Assembly (NCBI GenBank): GCA_037043015.1
Contig: CM073323.1
Span: 12,459,758-12,523,757 of the forward strand
DNA: 64,000 nt
Origin: Bryum argenteum
Lineage: Eukaryota; Streptophyta; Bryopsida; Bryales; Bryaceae
Direction: 5' to 3'
In this document: positions 1 to 11,207 of the stretch, in pieces
Layout: every line of letters begins with the position of its first letter
How positions within the stretch are numbered: position 1 is the first letter of the stretch
Notes under the pieces: model-generated
Databases searched by the model: none
Told to the model about the DNA's origin: nothing
Seen by the model: the letters and a program-made list of their open reading frames with translations, nothing else
Position numbers and translations under genes: made by a program

Positions 1-497
1 GTAACAACCGCCACACAACGAGGAGGTTGAAACAAGTGGAGGGGAATGCACAAGTGAATGCTGCGAAAAGTTGAACAGACCTAGTTCTACGAGGTTGACA
101 ATGCAGCTTGGACACTGATCAATGGATTCAGCACACCTTGGTCTTGTTTCATGTCGGATCTCTAACCCCATCATCATGTGGGTAAGGCATGTATCCGTTC
201 GGCCCATACTAGACCGGCTTTGGACCTCATTCGATAGGTCTAAATTCAGATAACGAAACATTGTGCATGAAATTTTTTGTTTGGGGCTGATCGGAGGGGT
301 GCATCGAATCAACAAACCTAAATTTGCACACAAGCATGTCTAGGTGTAGCAAATGAGTTCCGCAAAAGATCGTGTACAAAGAATTTACAAACAAAACGAC
401 CTTGCAATTGGTCCACAACAAAACCAAAGTTTCAACACCATGCAAGGGAATGCTCATTTTACTCGAATCTCATAATGCATAGTAAATTTTCTGATTC

Positions 498-1099
498 ACT
501 ACACTAAAAATTATATTTAGTGTTGGCAACACTAAACACGAACAACAACACCAATTGTCAACAAGGGTAGAATTGTAGCAACTCTAATTGTCAATTCCAA
601 CACTAATTGTGAACAATAGTAAAAATTAAAGAATTGAAAAGTGAAGAAGTTGACATTTAGTGTTAGATTTTGATTTGATGTTAACCAACTTGCAACTTTG
701 GTGGCTAAAAGGGAGACTACCATTAAGACATGGTGACCCCAACTACTAGGATTTGACCCTGTTTGCTACGTTTGGGTTTTCACTAAAGCGACTTCAGGGG
801 TGTAACGCTAGCTACGTTTTTGCTAAAACGTAGTTTCAAAAGCTACGTTTAAGCAAAAACGTAGCTAGCGTTACACCCCTAAAGTCGCTTTAGTGAAAAC
901 CCAAATGTAGCAAACAGGGTCCAATCCTAGTAGTGCGATACACTAATTGTCTACAAGTTGACTATAAAAGGGAGGTTGTCATTAAGAAAGGGTGGTCCTC
1001 AATACACTAATTGTCCACAAGTTGACTAATAGTGTTGGAGCATGATGGTGGTAACTACACCAATTGTCATCCAACACTAAATATAATTTTTAGTGTAGT
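498..1099. mobile_element. TIR element with 29-bp perfect ends (MITE-like)
   Basis: Positions 498-526 and 1071-1099 are perfect inverted repeats beginning ACTACACTAAAAATTA and ending in AGTGTTGG. The interior repeats short motifs such as AACACTAATTGTC and AAAAGGGAG in both halves and has no convincing coding sequence. A second foldback element (742-934) sits inside it. The ends resemble CACTA-type termini, but I find no clear target-site duplication, so the superfamily is open. Confidence 0.7.
742..934. mobile_element. Nested foldback element, arms about 90 nt
   Basis: The left arm (ACTACTAGGATT, then TTTGCTACGTTTGGGTTTTC) pairs with the right arm over about 90 nt with only about three mismatches, leaving a very small loop near position 835. 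It lies inside the element at 498-1099, so it inserted later. It is non-coding. The near-perfect arms suggest a young insertion. Confidence 0.75.
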
Positions 1100-2220
1100 T
1101 TGAAGATAGCATGCAATCTTATATGTCAACCTACTCTAGATTTGAATTCATAATCATAGTCGTTCAAGACGTGTTCCATGAAACTAATGGGACACTGATA
1201 AAAAGAGATATCATGTTGTACCTCTATTGTTCAAGAGACTACGAGATAATTATCTAATACAATCTTTTGAACACTTAGTGGTGAACAACTGGAGAAATAC
1301 ATGTCACATGTAGACTTTCTTGATAAAATTCCCTCAACACAATCTTGACAAAGAAAAGTAAAGGTGTAACCAAGATAGCAAATTCCTTGTTTAGAATCTC
1401 CTTTGAACTTTTACATAACAAAGGGCTTATATCACACATAGATGTTGTCCGCTGGATTCGCTTAGTAAGTTGGAACTAAAAGTAGAAACTATTTTTTTCA
1501 ATTGCAGTAGAACACTTCATTAGCTGCTAAAGAACGTCCATGGATGAAACGTGTGATAGTTTTAGTAATGCACTTCGTTCCTCCCTTCCATCCAGTTTCC
1601 ATAACGATAGCGAGAGCCGCAACGGCGATGGAGGCGCTCCGGCGGAAGAAGGTGACGGACAGCACCCTGGCTCAATCGTCCAATTTTGGACTCACATGAC
1701 CAAGTCGTCGATGAATGAAATTCTAATTCATGCATCCACATCTGCACCTTGCTGCCTGAAATTATAAAGTAATCATTTTGTTGCCACTTGAAGCCAAACC
1801 AGTCCACGAAGCAGAAGCTGCTGAGGATTTAGAGCGTCGCCACCGTAAGCCCTTCAAACACACCTTTCAACTCTTGCGTATATTGATTAGTGTTACATTT
1901 ATTCTATAATTTGGAATCACTGCTCTATTTCTTTTCTTCAAACCACCAATTGCACCAACTTCACCAATTTCAGTAAGTGTTTTCCCTTTCAAGAAAATTT
2001 TCATGCTCTCACATTTAGTGTTTCACTATTTTGTTATGACCGTTACTATTTTAACACTATGATGATGTTTGACATTAAGTATTTTGGTTCGTAGTTAAGG
2101 TCTCAAATACTAATCAACAACTCTTGTATACTAATTAGGTAAGAATTTTTTTCTTGAGCTCATCTTTTTTCGAGCAATGATTCACAATTTGCATTTAAAC
2201 CTCACCCATTGCCCAACTCT
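1100..2220. other. Unassigned intergenic DNA
   Basis: Apart from the short fragment at 1620-1730, I see AT-rich DNA without a supported gene, RNA or element boundary. Confidence 0.4.
1620..1730 (+). other. Short gene-like fragment, related to 12190-12290
   Basis: A GC-richer patch contains an ATG at 1629 opening MEALRRKKVTDSTLAQ, then stops within about 20 codons. The stretch GACAGCACCCTGGCTCA and the following CGATGAATGA recur, diverged, at 12200-12280. This looks like two relics of one duplicated sequence, perhaps a first exon. I do not recognise the protein. Confidence 0.3.
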
Positions 2221-2221
2221 A

Positions 2222-2440
2222 GTTGAAGCAAATTGATCAAGGAGACCATGAAAACATTATCCATTATGCAAAATTTAGCATACTTTGGGAACCTCAAAGT
2301 TAGTGGTCATTCTCCTTTTTTCAAGGTAGTGTAAAGCCAAATGGGATCAAGAGCACTTTACTCTCCAATCAAAAAATTTAGAAGGCCATGGTCAATCTTC
2401 ATGGTCCATAGTGTAAAACGACCATGATTTATGTTTTCTA
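2222..2440 (+). repeat. Dispersed repeat, copy A (GGAGACCATG family)
   Basis: Contains AAGGAGACCATGAAAACATT, then a segment ending CATGGTCCATAGTGTAAAA. The same ~200-bp sequence recurs at 5415-5622 (same strand) and, inverted, at 4970-5145. The copies differ by scattered substitutions. No coding potential is visible. Confidence 0.7.
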
Positions 2441-2532
2441 GGATATTGACAACATAACTGTAAAACTCAAAAGAGAGTCAAAGCTAATGTCAACTTTTTA
2501 GAAACATGTGAAGTGGTTGGAAAGTCAGTTTA

Positions 2533-2863
2533 CCCTTAAACGCCCATAGGCTCTGAAATGGGCAGCTCAAAATTGGATCACAGCATCTTTTGGACTTGGG
2601 CATCATGAATGAACCAATCAATGATGAGCTTGCAACCTCCTACAAGGTTATGTACCACCCCAACCTACCTACCACAATCCTTTCAAAGTACAAAATCACT
2701 CATACAAATTGTGATTTGAATTGTATAATTTCACATTTTGAATGCATCACAAGAAGGTGACCAGTTTAACATCAAAATATAAGTGAAAAGTTGAGTACAG
2801 TGAGAGCTACGGAGGAGATTCCGTTGGAATCAAGCCCCTCGGGCTTGCTTGGGCGTTTAAGGG
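2533..2863 (+). mobile_element. TTAA-flanked piggyBac-like MITE, copy 1
   Basis: Begins CCCTTAAACGCC and ends GGCGTTTAAGGG. The left flank is TTTA (2529-2532, one change from TTAA) and the right flank is TTAA (2864-2867). It shares the interior of the ~350-bp group: GGATCACAGCATCTTTTGG, GCATCATGAATG, CAACCTCCTACAAGG. No transposase frame. Confidence 0.75.
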
Positions 2864-2996
2864 TTAACACGTTTTTAGAGCTTATTGGAGCCAATAAAAT
2901 TAGAAATTGCCTTGGACATGGACTGTACTTTCACCATCGCTGACGGGGACCGGTTGTGCAGGATTGACATATGATTCTCCAACTTGATCAGCTTAA

Positions 2997-3357
2997 CCCT
3001 TAAACGCCTAGCTATACGGTTTTGGGCAGCCCAGTATTGGATCAGAGCATCTTTTGCACGTGGGCATGATGAATAGTGCACTTTTTGAACTTGGGCATCA
3101 TGAATGATCCAATCAACGATGAGCTTGCAACCTCCTACAAGTATTGTACAACCCCAACCTACCTACCACAATCCTTTCAAAGCACAAAATCACTCATACA
3201 AATTGTGATTTGAATTCTAAAATTTCACTTTTTGAATGCATTAGAAGAAGGTGACCAGTTTGACATCAAAATATAAGTGAAAAGTTGAGTACATTGAGAG
3301 CTACAGAGGAGATTCTCTTGGAACATGACCCCTCGGGTCACCTTCGGCGTTTAAGGG
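2997..3357 (+). mobile_element. TTAA-flanked piggyBac-like MITE, copy 2
   Basis: Flanked by TTAA at 2993-2996 and 3358-3361. Ends are CCCTTAAACGCC and GGCGTTTAAGGG. It carries a short internal duplication of the TTGGGCATCATGAATAGTGC-type segment. The right-hand TTAA is also the left-hand TTAA of copy 3. Confidence 0.8.
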
Positions 3358-3361
3358 TTAA

Positions 3362-3726
3362 CCCTTAAACGCCCATGGGGTCTGAAACGGGCAGCCCAGT
3401 ATTGGATCACAACATCTTTTGGACTTGGGCATCATGAATAGTGCACTTTTTGAACTTGGGCATCATGAATAGGCCAATCAATGATGAGCTTGCAACCTCC
3501 TACAAGGTTATGTACCACCCCAACCTACCTACTACAATCCTTTCAAAGCACAAAATCATTCATACAAATTGTGATTTGAAAATTTGTGAAATTTCACTTT
3601 TTGAATGCATTAGAAGAAGGTGACCAGTTTGACATCAAAATATGAGTGAAATGATGAGTACAGTGAGGGCTACATGGAAGATTCTGTTGGAATCATGCCC
3701 CTCGGGCTTGCTTGGGCGTTTAAGGG
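3362..3726 (+). mobile_element. TTAA-flanked piggyBac-like MITE, copy 3
   Basis: Flanked by TTAA at 3358-3361 (shared with copy 2) and 3727-3730. Length 365 bp, same orientation as copy 2. The subterminal GCCCCTCGGGC forms a small hairpin next to the right end. An open frame inside is not conserved between copies. Confidence 0.8.
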
Positions 3727-3727
3727 T

Positions 3728-3822
3728 TAAGGAATACCTATGACATCAGCTTAAGGAATACCTATGACATCAGCTTAAGGAATATCTATGATATCAGCTC
3801 AAGGAATACCTATGACATCACT
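3728..3822. repeat. 24-bp tandem repeat, about 4 copies
   Basis: The unit AAGGAATACCTATGACATCA plus GCTT repeats about four times with a few substitutions, directly abutting the right TTAA of the preceding element. Confidence 0.85.
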
Positions 3823-4202
3823 TCCAATATTCATAACTAAAGCAAGAAAAGGTTAGAAAATCTCGTTTCCTTCATCAAGGCTCTCCAACAAAGTTTGCAC
3901 ATTCTTCCCAAAAAATTCTGTTCACCACTCAATGAGGAACTTATTGAAATGGAATTGGCTCGGATTTTGAGCATGAATCTAAATGCATGCAAGGATGATC
4001 ACCCTCATGGAAAAAATGGAAAATGGAAAATAGTCAAATTTCAAAATGGAATCCTCACGATTTGTAACAATAGGCATTCTTGTTATGACTTGACATAGGA
4101 TTGTCCAACTTCCTGTGAGCACAATTACATTCATCGCTTCAAAATATTGTGACCTTACTTGTCAAACTTTAAACTTGGAAATTGCGTACGGTAAAAGTTT
4201 CA

Positions 4203-4306
4203 AGAGTACTTCTGAGATTGATAGATATGCAGGTTTTGAGACTTGATCGATATGCAGGTTTTGAGATTGATCGATATGCAGGTTTTGAGATTGATAGATA
4301 TGCATA
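4203..4306. repeat. 24-bp tandem repeat, about 4 copies
   Basis: The unit GATATGCAGGTTTTGAGATT plus GATC repeats with variants (one unit is 25 bp). Unrelated to the array at 3728. Confidence 0.85.
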
Positions 4307-4828
4307 TGGAGAATGGTGCCTTTTGTTCACTAGCTTGGTAATTTGCATATATTTCTACTTGATGGCCAACTCTAGATTTGCAGTAAGAATTGTAGTGCTC
4401 CTTGATTTACTCAATAGACTTAATTAGTAATTGACAAAGAAGAGAATGATGTACATTGCAACATGTTACAACTCTAATTCTTGATAGTCTCCCTCAAATA
4501 GAAAGAATTGTATTTTACCTTATTGGTGAGTTTCTTGAAAAACTTTTGCACATCTTCCAACCTTCTTAGTACCATCTTACACAAACCACCTGGTCTATAA
4601 ACATTTCTCCTCTCAAGTATTTCACAAGAGCTTTCTATCATAAACCTTGGCACTATTGATTTTCTACAATGAAATCTCTAATATAAACAAGACAAAATTG
4701 GTGGAAAACTAATTGAATGCATTAGTGTAGATGTCAATAAACTCCCTCAAAACTCTAGTAGTTTTCTCAAAAAAAGAGTTGACGTCAACTAGTTTGGACT
4801 CAAATCATAAATGTTCTTCTTGACTATT

Positions 4829-4829
4829 T

Positions 4830-4864
<35 letters not shown>
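4829..4864. repeat. Poly(A) tract
   Basis: An uninterrupted run of about 35 A. It could be the tail of a retroposed sequence on the plus strand, but I recognise no SINE or LINE body upstream. Confidence 0.8.
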
Positions 4865-4865
<1 letters not shown>

Positions 4866-4966
4866 ACTCTTGTTAATTGTTATGGAGAAAAAAAGAGCTT
4901 TGAATGAAATATCCCAAGATCCACACAGTCAAATTTAATAATTAGACTACTTGGTTAGGATTGCCT

Positions 4967-5330
4967 TACACTATGGACCCTGAAGATTGACCACAACCTT
5001 TTAAAATCTGTAATTGGAGAGTAACACTCTTGGTCCCGTTTGGCTTTCTACTACCTTGAAAAAAGGAGAATGACCACTAACTTTGAGGTCCCCAAAGTTT
5101 GCTAAATTTTCCATAGTGGATAATGTTTTCATGGTCTCCGTGATTATAGTTGAGGGTCCCTTTACACTATAGACCAAGAGCCATAACCATGATAAATCAA
5201 AAATAGAATTTTGAGTGGCTTGGTCACTCTTGTAGTGTAAAGTGGATTTGGGCCATGACAAGTTCAAGCTCAATTTTCTAATATAAATTCCCATGATTCT
5301 CTCTCTTACCATCCCCTTTTTTCTTCTTTT
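4967..5330 (-). repeat. Dispersed repeat, copy B, left arm of an inverted pair
   Basis: This is the inverse of 5403-5850: both contain the AAGGAGACCATGAAAACATT segment and the ACTACAAGAGTGACCAAG segment. Together with the hairpin around 5380-5443 they form a large inverted repeat of about 0.9 kb. The right arm is interrupted by the copia element. Confidence 0.7.
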
Positions 5331-5379
5331 TTAAAAAAAATAATTTAACACTAGACAATCAATGATTTTTGAGCCTCAT

Positions 5380-5850
5380 GGTCTCCTTGATTGTAGTTGA
5401 GTTGAGGTATTTGCTTCGACTCAACTATAATCAAGGAGACCATGAAAACATTATCCACTATGTAAAATTTAGCATACTTTGGGGACCTCAAAGTTAGTGG
5501 TCATTCTCCTTTTTTCAAGGTAGTGTAAATCCAAATGGGACCAAGAGCACTTTACTCTCCAATCACAAATTTTAGAAGGCCATGGTCAATCTTCATGGTC
5601 CATACTGTAAAGGGACCCTGAGTTGAAGCAAATGCCTCAACTCAACTACAATCAAGGAGACTATGAGGCTCAATATTCATTGAGTGGCAAGAGTTCAATA
5701 GTTAAAAAATAAATAAGGAAAAAGGGGAGGGTAAAAGAGAGAATATGAGGATTTATATTAGAAAATTGAGCTTCAACTTGTTCTAGTCTTAAGTCACTTG
5801 GCACTACAAGAGTGACCAAGTCACTCAAAAATCCATTTTTGATCTATCAT
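5380..5850 (+). repeat. Dispersed repeat, copy C, right arm of the inverted pair
   Basis: Pairs with 4967-5330. A tight hairpin (CATGGTCTCCTTGATT against AATCAAGGAGACCATG) lies at its inner edge near 5385-5440. The arm stops at 5850 and resumes at 11515, with the copia element between. Confidence 0.7.
5846..5850. repeat. Target-site duplication, left copy (ATCAT)
   Basis: ATCAT immediately precedes the TG of the 5851 LTR and recurs at 11510-11514 right after the other LTR. Confidence 0.9.
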
Positions 5851-6198
5851 TGTTAGAGCTATCAATCAAGCTTAAGAAATAAGCAAGCAGAGTAAGAAAT
5901 AAGCAAGCAGAGTAAGGCTAAGAGAGAGAGGTGCAAGCAAAAGAAGTGAGGAGAGCAAGGCTCTCCTCTAGTTTATATATGTAAAAAGAGAGTAGTTGTC
6001 TCTAGTGATAACTTGATGACCACACCTTTATTATCCAATAACTACAACTAAACTACCCGTTTACTATCCGTGGGAGTTAATTCCAAGGTACAATTACTAG
6101 GAGTTAATTCCTAAGGGTAGAAAGTTTAATTCCTAAGGGTAGAAAGTTTAATTCCTAAGGGTAGAAAGTTCCTGGGTCGCCTAGGTTGTATCACAACA
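5851..6198 (-). repeat. 3' LTR of the copia element (348 bp)
   Basis: Bounded by TG...CA. TATATAAAC lies on the minus strand at 5979-5971 as a candidate TATA box. It holds two copies of AAGAAATAAGCAAGCAGAGT near 5875-5920 and three copies of a 22-bp unit (TTTAATTCCTAAGGGTAGAA plus AG) near 6108-6175, where the other LTR has one. Confidence 0.95.
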
Positions 6199-6208
6199 CT
6201 CCTCCTCG
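6199..6208 (-). promoter_or_regulatory. Polypurine tract
   Basis: The minus strand reads CGAGGAGGAG directly before the 3' LTR, the expected primer site for plus-strand DNA synthesis. Confidence 0.8.
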
Positions 6209-6289
6209 ACCAAGGAACGCCTCATCAAAAACTCTTCTTGAAGTAAAACCCAATGGGAAACCTCCAAGATAGAGAAAAGAGTGCGCCCT

Positions 6290-7198
6290 TTACAGAAGGT
6301 CTTGGAGAGGGCGCATTCCGGCCTTATGTACCAACTCGCGGTGTTTGTATGCCGGTAGAGCCTTAGTCAGCATATCCGCGATGTTCTTCGTGGATTCAAT
6401 TTTGGTGATGGCGACCTCACTTGAGTCTACAAGATCTTGCATATATCCGAATAAAATTGGGTTGATGTGCTTCACTCGATCAGCTTTGATGAAGCCAGTG
6501 GAGACTTGGGCTACAGCTGCGGCATTGTCTTCAAAGATCACAGTTGGGGCTGCGGAATCTTGTAACCTGCATTGATCATAGATTGTTCTTACCATTGTTC
6601 TTAGCCATACCGCTTCCCGTGCAGCTTCGTGGAGGGCGAGAAGTTCTGCGTGGTTGGTGGAGGTGGCCGTCACCGTTTGCTTGACTGACTTCCACGAAAT
6701 TGGCACCCCGTTCTTCAAGAAGATGTAGCCGGTTTGAGATTTGCCATTGGTCTCATCCGTCTGGAACCCGGAGTCAGCGTATCCTACTATCTTTGCATCT
6801 GCAGCTTTGGTGAAGTACAAACCCAAATCTTCTGTGCCACGAAGGTACCTTAGCAAATGTTTGATGGCGGCCCAATGTCGTTGAGTAGGCTTCTTGCTGT
6901 GGCGTGCCAAAACGCAAGTTGCAAATGAGATGTCCGGGCGAGTGTGGGTGGCGAGGTACAAGAGCGCGCCGACCGCTGTGAGGTACTTGGGTTTATCCAC
7001 CTCTTCCTCCTCCTCCTCGCACGGGCGGTATGGATCCTCGCCAGTCTTGCTGCGCCCGATCATTGGTGTTGAGGTCGGATTTGCATCGGCCATGCCCAAG
7101 CTCTGAAGAAGCTTGCGGGTGTAGGATTCTTGGTGGAGCAGGATGCTACCATCTGGGAAGTGTTGTATCTGCAGGCCTAAACAATATGTGGTCTTGCC
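6290..7198 (-). pseudogene. copia RT C-terminus and RNase H
   Basis: The connection segment reads GALLYLATHTRPDISFA and HWAAIKHLLRYLRGT. RNase H follows, with D in VGYADSGFQTD, E in TNHAELLALHEA and D in VIFEDNAAAV; the usual tail NIADMLTKALP is near the end. An acidic run of seven residues (EEEEEEV) near residue 28 looks lineage-specific. The frame is open from 7198 to the stop at 6290. Confidence 0.95.
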
Positions 7199-7959
7199 TT
7201 ACAATTTGATCTCAAACTGGCTTTTTAGCAAGTTTTCAACATGATGACATTCAGTTGTTGTCCCTATAATATTGATATCATCAACGTAAACAGCAAAAAT
7301 TGCATAACCAGGGGGTTTGCATAGCACAAAAATGCATGGAAGTGCTGGGTCACAGGAGAAACCTTTCTCAGTGAGGAATCGGCAAAGATGGTGATACCAC
7401 GATCTGCTGGCTTGCTTCAGGCCGTAAAGGGCCTTGCGGAGATGGATTCCGACAAAGTGACCGGGAGCTGCAACTGGGACCGTGGGAAGAAAATCCGGAG
7501 GTGGCTTGATGAAGATAGTCTCCTCGAGCTCGCCATAGAGATATGCTGTAACAACATCCAGAAGTTGCGTAGCAAGGAAGAGCTGAAATGCAAGAGCAAG
7601 TAGGTACCTGAAGGATGTGCAATCCATCAGTGGGAGTAGGTTTGATGATAATCAATTCCGAGGTGCTGATTGGATCCTTGTACCACGCAACGGACCTTGT
7701 ATCGAACGATCTCGCCGTGCTCATTCCTCTTGCGGGTGAAAACCAGCTTGTATCCAATGGGACGGGTTGATAAGTTGGTGTGCAGTTGGCCAAAGACGCC
7801 ACGCTTGCGGAGAGAGTCATACTCCGTTGTTAGTACATGTTGCCAGTCGGGCCAATCTGGTCTGGCCTTGGCTTGGTCAAGGATAGTGGGTTCAGGATCA
7901 AGGTTGCGAAGTTTGGTGGCGAAGGTTGAAACGTCGGGGATGAAACATTCGGGTTCCAT
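7199..7959 (-). pseudogene. copia reverse transcriptase, frameshifted
   Basis: Copies the element RNA into DNA. The start of the domain shows RPIGYKLVFTRKRNEHG and QHLGIDYHQTYS; after a one-base shift at about 7627-7630 it continues MDCTSFRYLLALA, KALYGLKQASRSWY and the catalytic AVYVDDINIIG (YVDD at 7288-7277). TAA at 7201-7199 closes the frame, and the same frame resumes downstream into RNase H. Confidence 0.95.
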
Positions 7960-7998
7960 GTACTGAGATTCGGAAGTCGCCGGTTCCTTGGATGATCA

Positions 7999-9138
7999 GA
8001 GAGACTTGGCTAGTCGTGGGCTTGGTTTTGGTTGCGGGGGTAATCTCTTCTTGGAAAGGGGTGGGTTTCCGGATCCTGGGATTGGGTTGCGAAGAATACG
8101 AGGGCTAGTTTCGAAGCTATCCGGGATCTGTTGGGCTAAGATTTGAAGGTGGAGAAGTTTCTTAACTTCAGTTTTGGCGATTGCCGTGCGTGGATCGGGG
8201 TTCATGGAGAGAGACTCGACGGCACGGAAGGTAAGAGGAGCAAAACTGGAGGAAAAGTGAAGTTTTGGAAAAACCGTCTCTATAAATCTGCAATTTTCAA
8301 AGCGGGCCTTGTGTAGGGCGCCATTACGGGGGTCTATGCACCTGATGATGCTGGGAGAATGAAAGCCTACATATAATCCTTCTAGGCAATGGGCACTAAT
8401 GGTACGGATTCGAGGTTCAGGTGCCGGTATCCAGACCTGGCATCCAAAGACACGGAGATGACGGATATTTGGTACACGGCCAGATACTAGTTCGAGAGAT
8501 GTTTGGGTATTGAGCAAAGTTGGTCTGAATCGGAGAAGGATAGCAGCATGAAGAACGACATGACTCCACATAGAGGCATGGAGGTTAGCATGGATCAGGA
8601 GGGGGCGGGTGATCAACTGGATTTTCTTAATGTATGCTTCAGCTAATCCGTTCTGGGAATGCTCGTAAGGAGCAGAATACGTGAGATCAATCCCTGAGGC
8701 GGTACAATAGTCTTCGAATGCATGGGATCTAAACTCCTCGGCATTATCCATTCTAAGTGTCTTAATGGGCTTATCCGGGAAGTGGTTGCGAAATCTAATG
8801 AGCATCGCGAGGAGTCAGGAGAATGCCATGTTCCGGGTGCTAAGGAGAGATAGTTCTGCATGGCTTCCAGAGGCATCAACTATAACAAGAAAATAGGCAA
8901 ACTGACCTGAGACGGGATTAATGGGTCCGCAGATGTCACCTTGTAATCGTTCCAGTGGTTGAGGCTAGGCCGTAGGTAGCGTCCACCGTGATGGGTGCTT
9001 CGAGTACTTGCCTTGTATACATGCGGTGCAGTCATCGACCTTCGCTGCATCACTTGGGCTGAGAGTGTGGCCGGTGATGACCGGTATCATGCGGCGCAGA
9101 AGGGTCGTGCTCGGGTGCCCCAGTCGACGATGCCATAT
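7999..9138 (-). pseudogene. copia integrase, interrupted by stops
   Basis: It would insert element DNA into the host genome. The HHCC finger is visible (WHRRLGHP ... DDCTACIQGK, about 9135-9020). The catalytic triad is recognisable as D in LQGDICGP, D in LRMDNAEEF and E in HSQNGLAEAYIKK. In-frame stops are TAG at 8967-8965 and TGA at 8817-8815. A further TGA at 7998-7996 separates it from reverse transcriptase. The TGA at 8817 is one C-to-T change from an Arg codon. Confidence 0.9.
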
Positions 9139-9141
9139 CTA

Positions 9142-9957
9142 GGCCTTGTGTAGTGCCGTTGTATGATAGGAGCGCAGCTCTGTAGTCGGAGAGATTCGTA
9201 TCTCATATAGTCCGGAAGGTCCAGCAGGAATCTTTGTGATGGTTTTAGTGCCCACTTCTAGTGCCATGTGTTCATCATCATTTTCCAAACTTGTGGAAAT
9301 GTGGATCCCATTGGAGCGCACATCCCGGTAGCTGATCAGGCTACGGGGGGCGTCCGGCGCATACATCGCCTTACTACACACGAGGGGGAATCCCCCGGGC
9401 AATACAATCGTTGCCCGGCCCTCCCGGAACTTGAAGTTCCGGCTTCCGGCGATGGTGAGTATTTCACACTCTTGCCAGGGTCCGCACAAACAAGATGAAT
9501 CAAAGAAGTCGGGTTTCCTAAGTATTGTATGAGTGGACCCGCTATCTAAGAGTGCCTTGTCTAATGGCATTGAATGTATAGGAGAAAGGACCATGAAATT
9601 TTTTGGATCTACTTCATTGAACGAGGGTGCATCAAGGGAGTGCACTTCCCTCTTCCCCTCTTTCAGTTTTTGAAGTTCCTGGAAAATTTCGACCCAATAG
9701 TGTGGGGTTCGGCACTTGCGCGCGTAGTGCCCCATACGAACACATTTGTGACAAGCCCCTCTAGATGACTCGGAACGGGAAGATTGACTAGACTGACCTG
9801 ATGGTCGATCGTGACAATTATAAGGCTCACGACGGTCCTGGTAATACCGTTGGTAATCGCGGCGATCGTCACGGCGGTCAGTCTGTCGGTCGTCACGGAA
9901 GTCAGAATACTGGTTGTCGCGATGGTAGTAGTCGCGATTGCTTGAGTAGCGGTTCAC
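9142..9957 (-). pseudogene. copia nucleocapsid zinc knuckle and protease
   Basis: An Arg/Asp/Tyr-rich stretch precedes a CCHC knuckle, CHKCVRMGHYARKC (about 9752-9711), which would bind the element RNA. The aspartic protease active site is LLDSGSTHTILRK, with D-S-G encoded near 9546-9538. The open frame stops at TAG 9141-9139, just before the integrase zinc finger, and continues in the same frame beyond it, so this is a point mutation rather than a natural end. Confidence 0.9.
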
Positions 9958-10718
9958 CGGCCTCGGCCACGTCCTCTGCCGCCGCGTGGGGGTCGTCGTG
10001 CGGCCTCGGTATTGTTGGCTTCTACGACTTTTGTTGTTGGCGTGGTGGAGGAAACCGGAGCAGCTGCTGGCGGAGTTGGAGTAGCGAAGGTTGTGGTGAC
10101 GGGTTCAGTCGTATGGATCTCCCGCGCCGGCCAAGATTCTGCATTCTTCACAAGCAAGAGCTGCTGCTTCTCTGCCATCAACAAGTTGGACATGAGCTCA
10201 GAGTGAGTAGTAAATCGCATGTTGCGATACTGCTGGGCAAGAATAGCTGTTGCAGGTGGAAAAGTAGATAAGGTTTTGTCGATGAGGTCGGCGTCGGTGA
10301 TGCGTTCGCCACACAGTCGGAGTTGAGCAGATAAACGGTGGAGGTCGGAGTTGAAGTCATGGATGGAAGGGAAGTCCATAACACGAAGGTTCACCCATTC
10401 GCTTCGGGCTTGAAGAAGCAGCAAGTCTTGGTGATGTTCGAAGCGTGCTTGGATTTGAGACCACAGGCTCGCCGCGTCCGAAATTTGCAGGTACTGTTGG
10501 CGTAGTGAGGTCTCCATGTGACGGCGTAAGATCATTAACGCTTGTTGGCACTTGGAGTTTGGCATCCCTTCCGCCATGGCTCGGTACAAGGTACCATCAA
10601 GTTCTTCCGCGCTGAGGTAGGTGTGAACGTCGCTTGTCCATTCCAGAAAATTGTTGCCGTCTACTGCGAGAGCGTCAAAAAGCAGAGCTTGGGTACGAGA
10701 CTCACGTGCGGTAGTCAT
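9954..10718 (-). pseudogene. gag: copia gag, capsid-like region
   Basis: Structural protein that would package the element RNA. The first true ATG is at 10718 (MTTARESRTQ); 10719-11207 is leader. The core has the plant copia gag pattern: DGNNFLEWTSDVHTYL near residue 20, then HHQDLLLLQARSEWVNLRVM, LCGERITDADLIDKTLSTFP and LLMAEKQQLLLVKNAES. The frame ends after an Arg/Gly-rich tract (GGRGRGRGR) at 9954, while the zinc knuckle continues in another frame from about 9957, so an indel in the GC-rich tract has split gag. Confidence 0.9.
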
Positions 10719-11184
10719 GTTGGCGCAAATGCTGAGCACTTGCCACAAAGATGGCGAAAGAAAGAGAAATGGAGAAAATAACAGAAAGTGGGCCTGCAAG
10801 GAGCAGCAGCGGGACAGCAACGGCTGCAGGGGGCAGCTGGGAAAACCAGACAGTCTGCCGCGAGCTGGAGGAGCAGCAGCTTGCTGCGGGGCTGTGGCTT
10901 TGCAGACACCGGTTGGACTGCTGGTCCCAGCAACCACACAAAATAATTAACTTGAAGAGACAGAAAGGAATAAAATATCTTCAGGCGACAGAGTATAGGC
11001 TAAATGAGGTTGTGTCTATTGTTCGGCAAGGCTGCGGCTGCTGTAACAAAACAACAGCAGTGCATGTATCAAAAGAAAAATAAAACAAATAAAACGAGTA
11101 AGTAACTATCCTTCTCTCAGGTGTCACTTTTAAAAGGAAAGAGAAAATAGTCACAACCACCAAAGAAAGCAAAACTAAGTAATA

Positions 11185-11207
11185 GAGCAAAGCATGTGCT
11201 GATAGCG
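11185..11207 (-). promoter_or_regulatory. Degenerate primer-binding site
   Basis: Immediately inside the 5' LTR the minus strand reads CGCTATCAGCACATGC. The plant copia consensus for initiator tRNA-Met is TGGTATCAGAGC. Eight of the first twelve bases match, including TATCAG, so the site is recognisable but decayed or divergent. Confidence 0.5.

Noticed and set aside
3362..3726. 60-81-codon frames inside several 350-bp TTAA elements
   Set aside because: Interrupted differently in each copy; no sign of protein-level conservation.
9801..10271. Plus-strand open frames across the copia gag region
   Set aside because: Antisense shadows of the gag and zinc-knuckle coding sequence.
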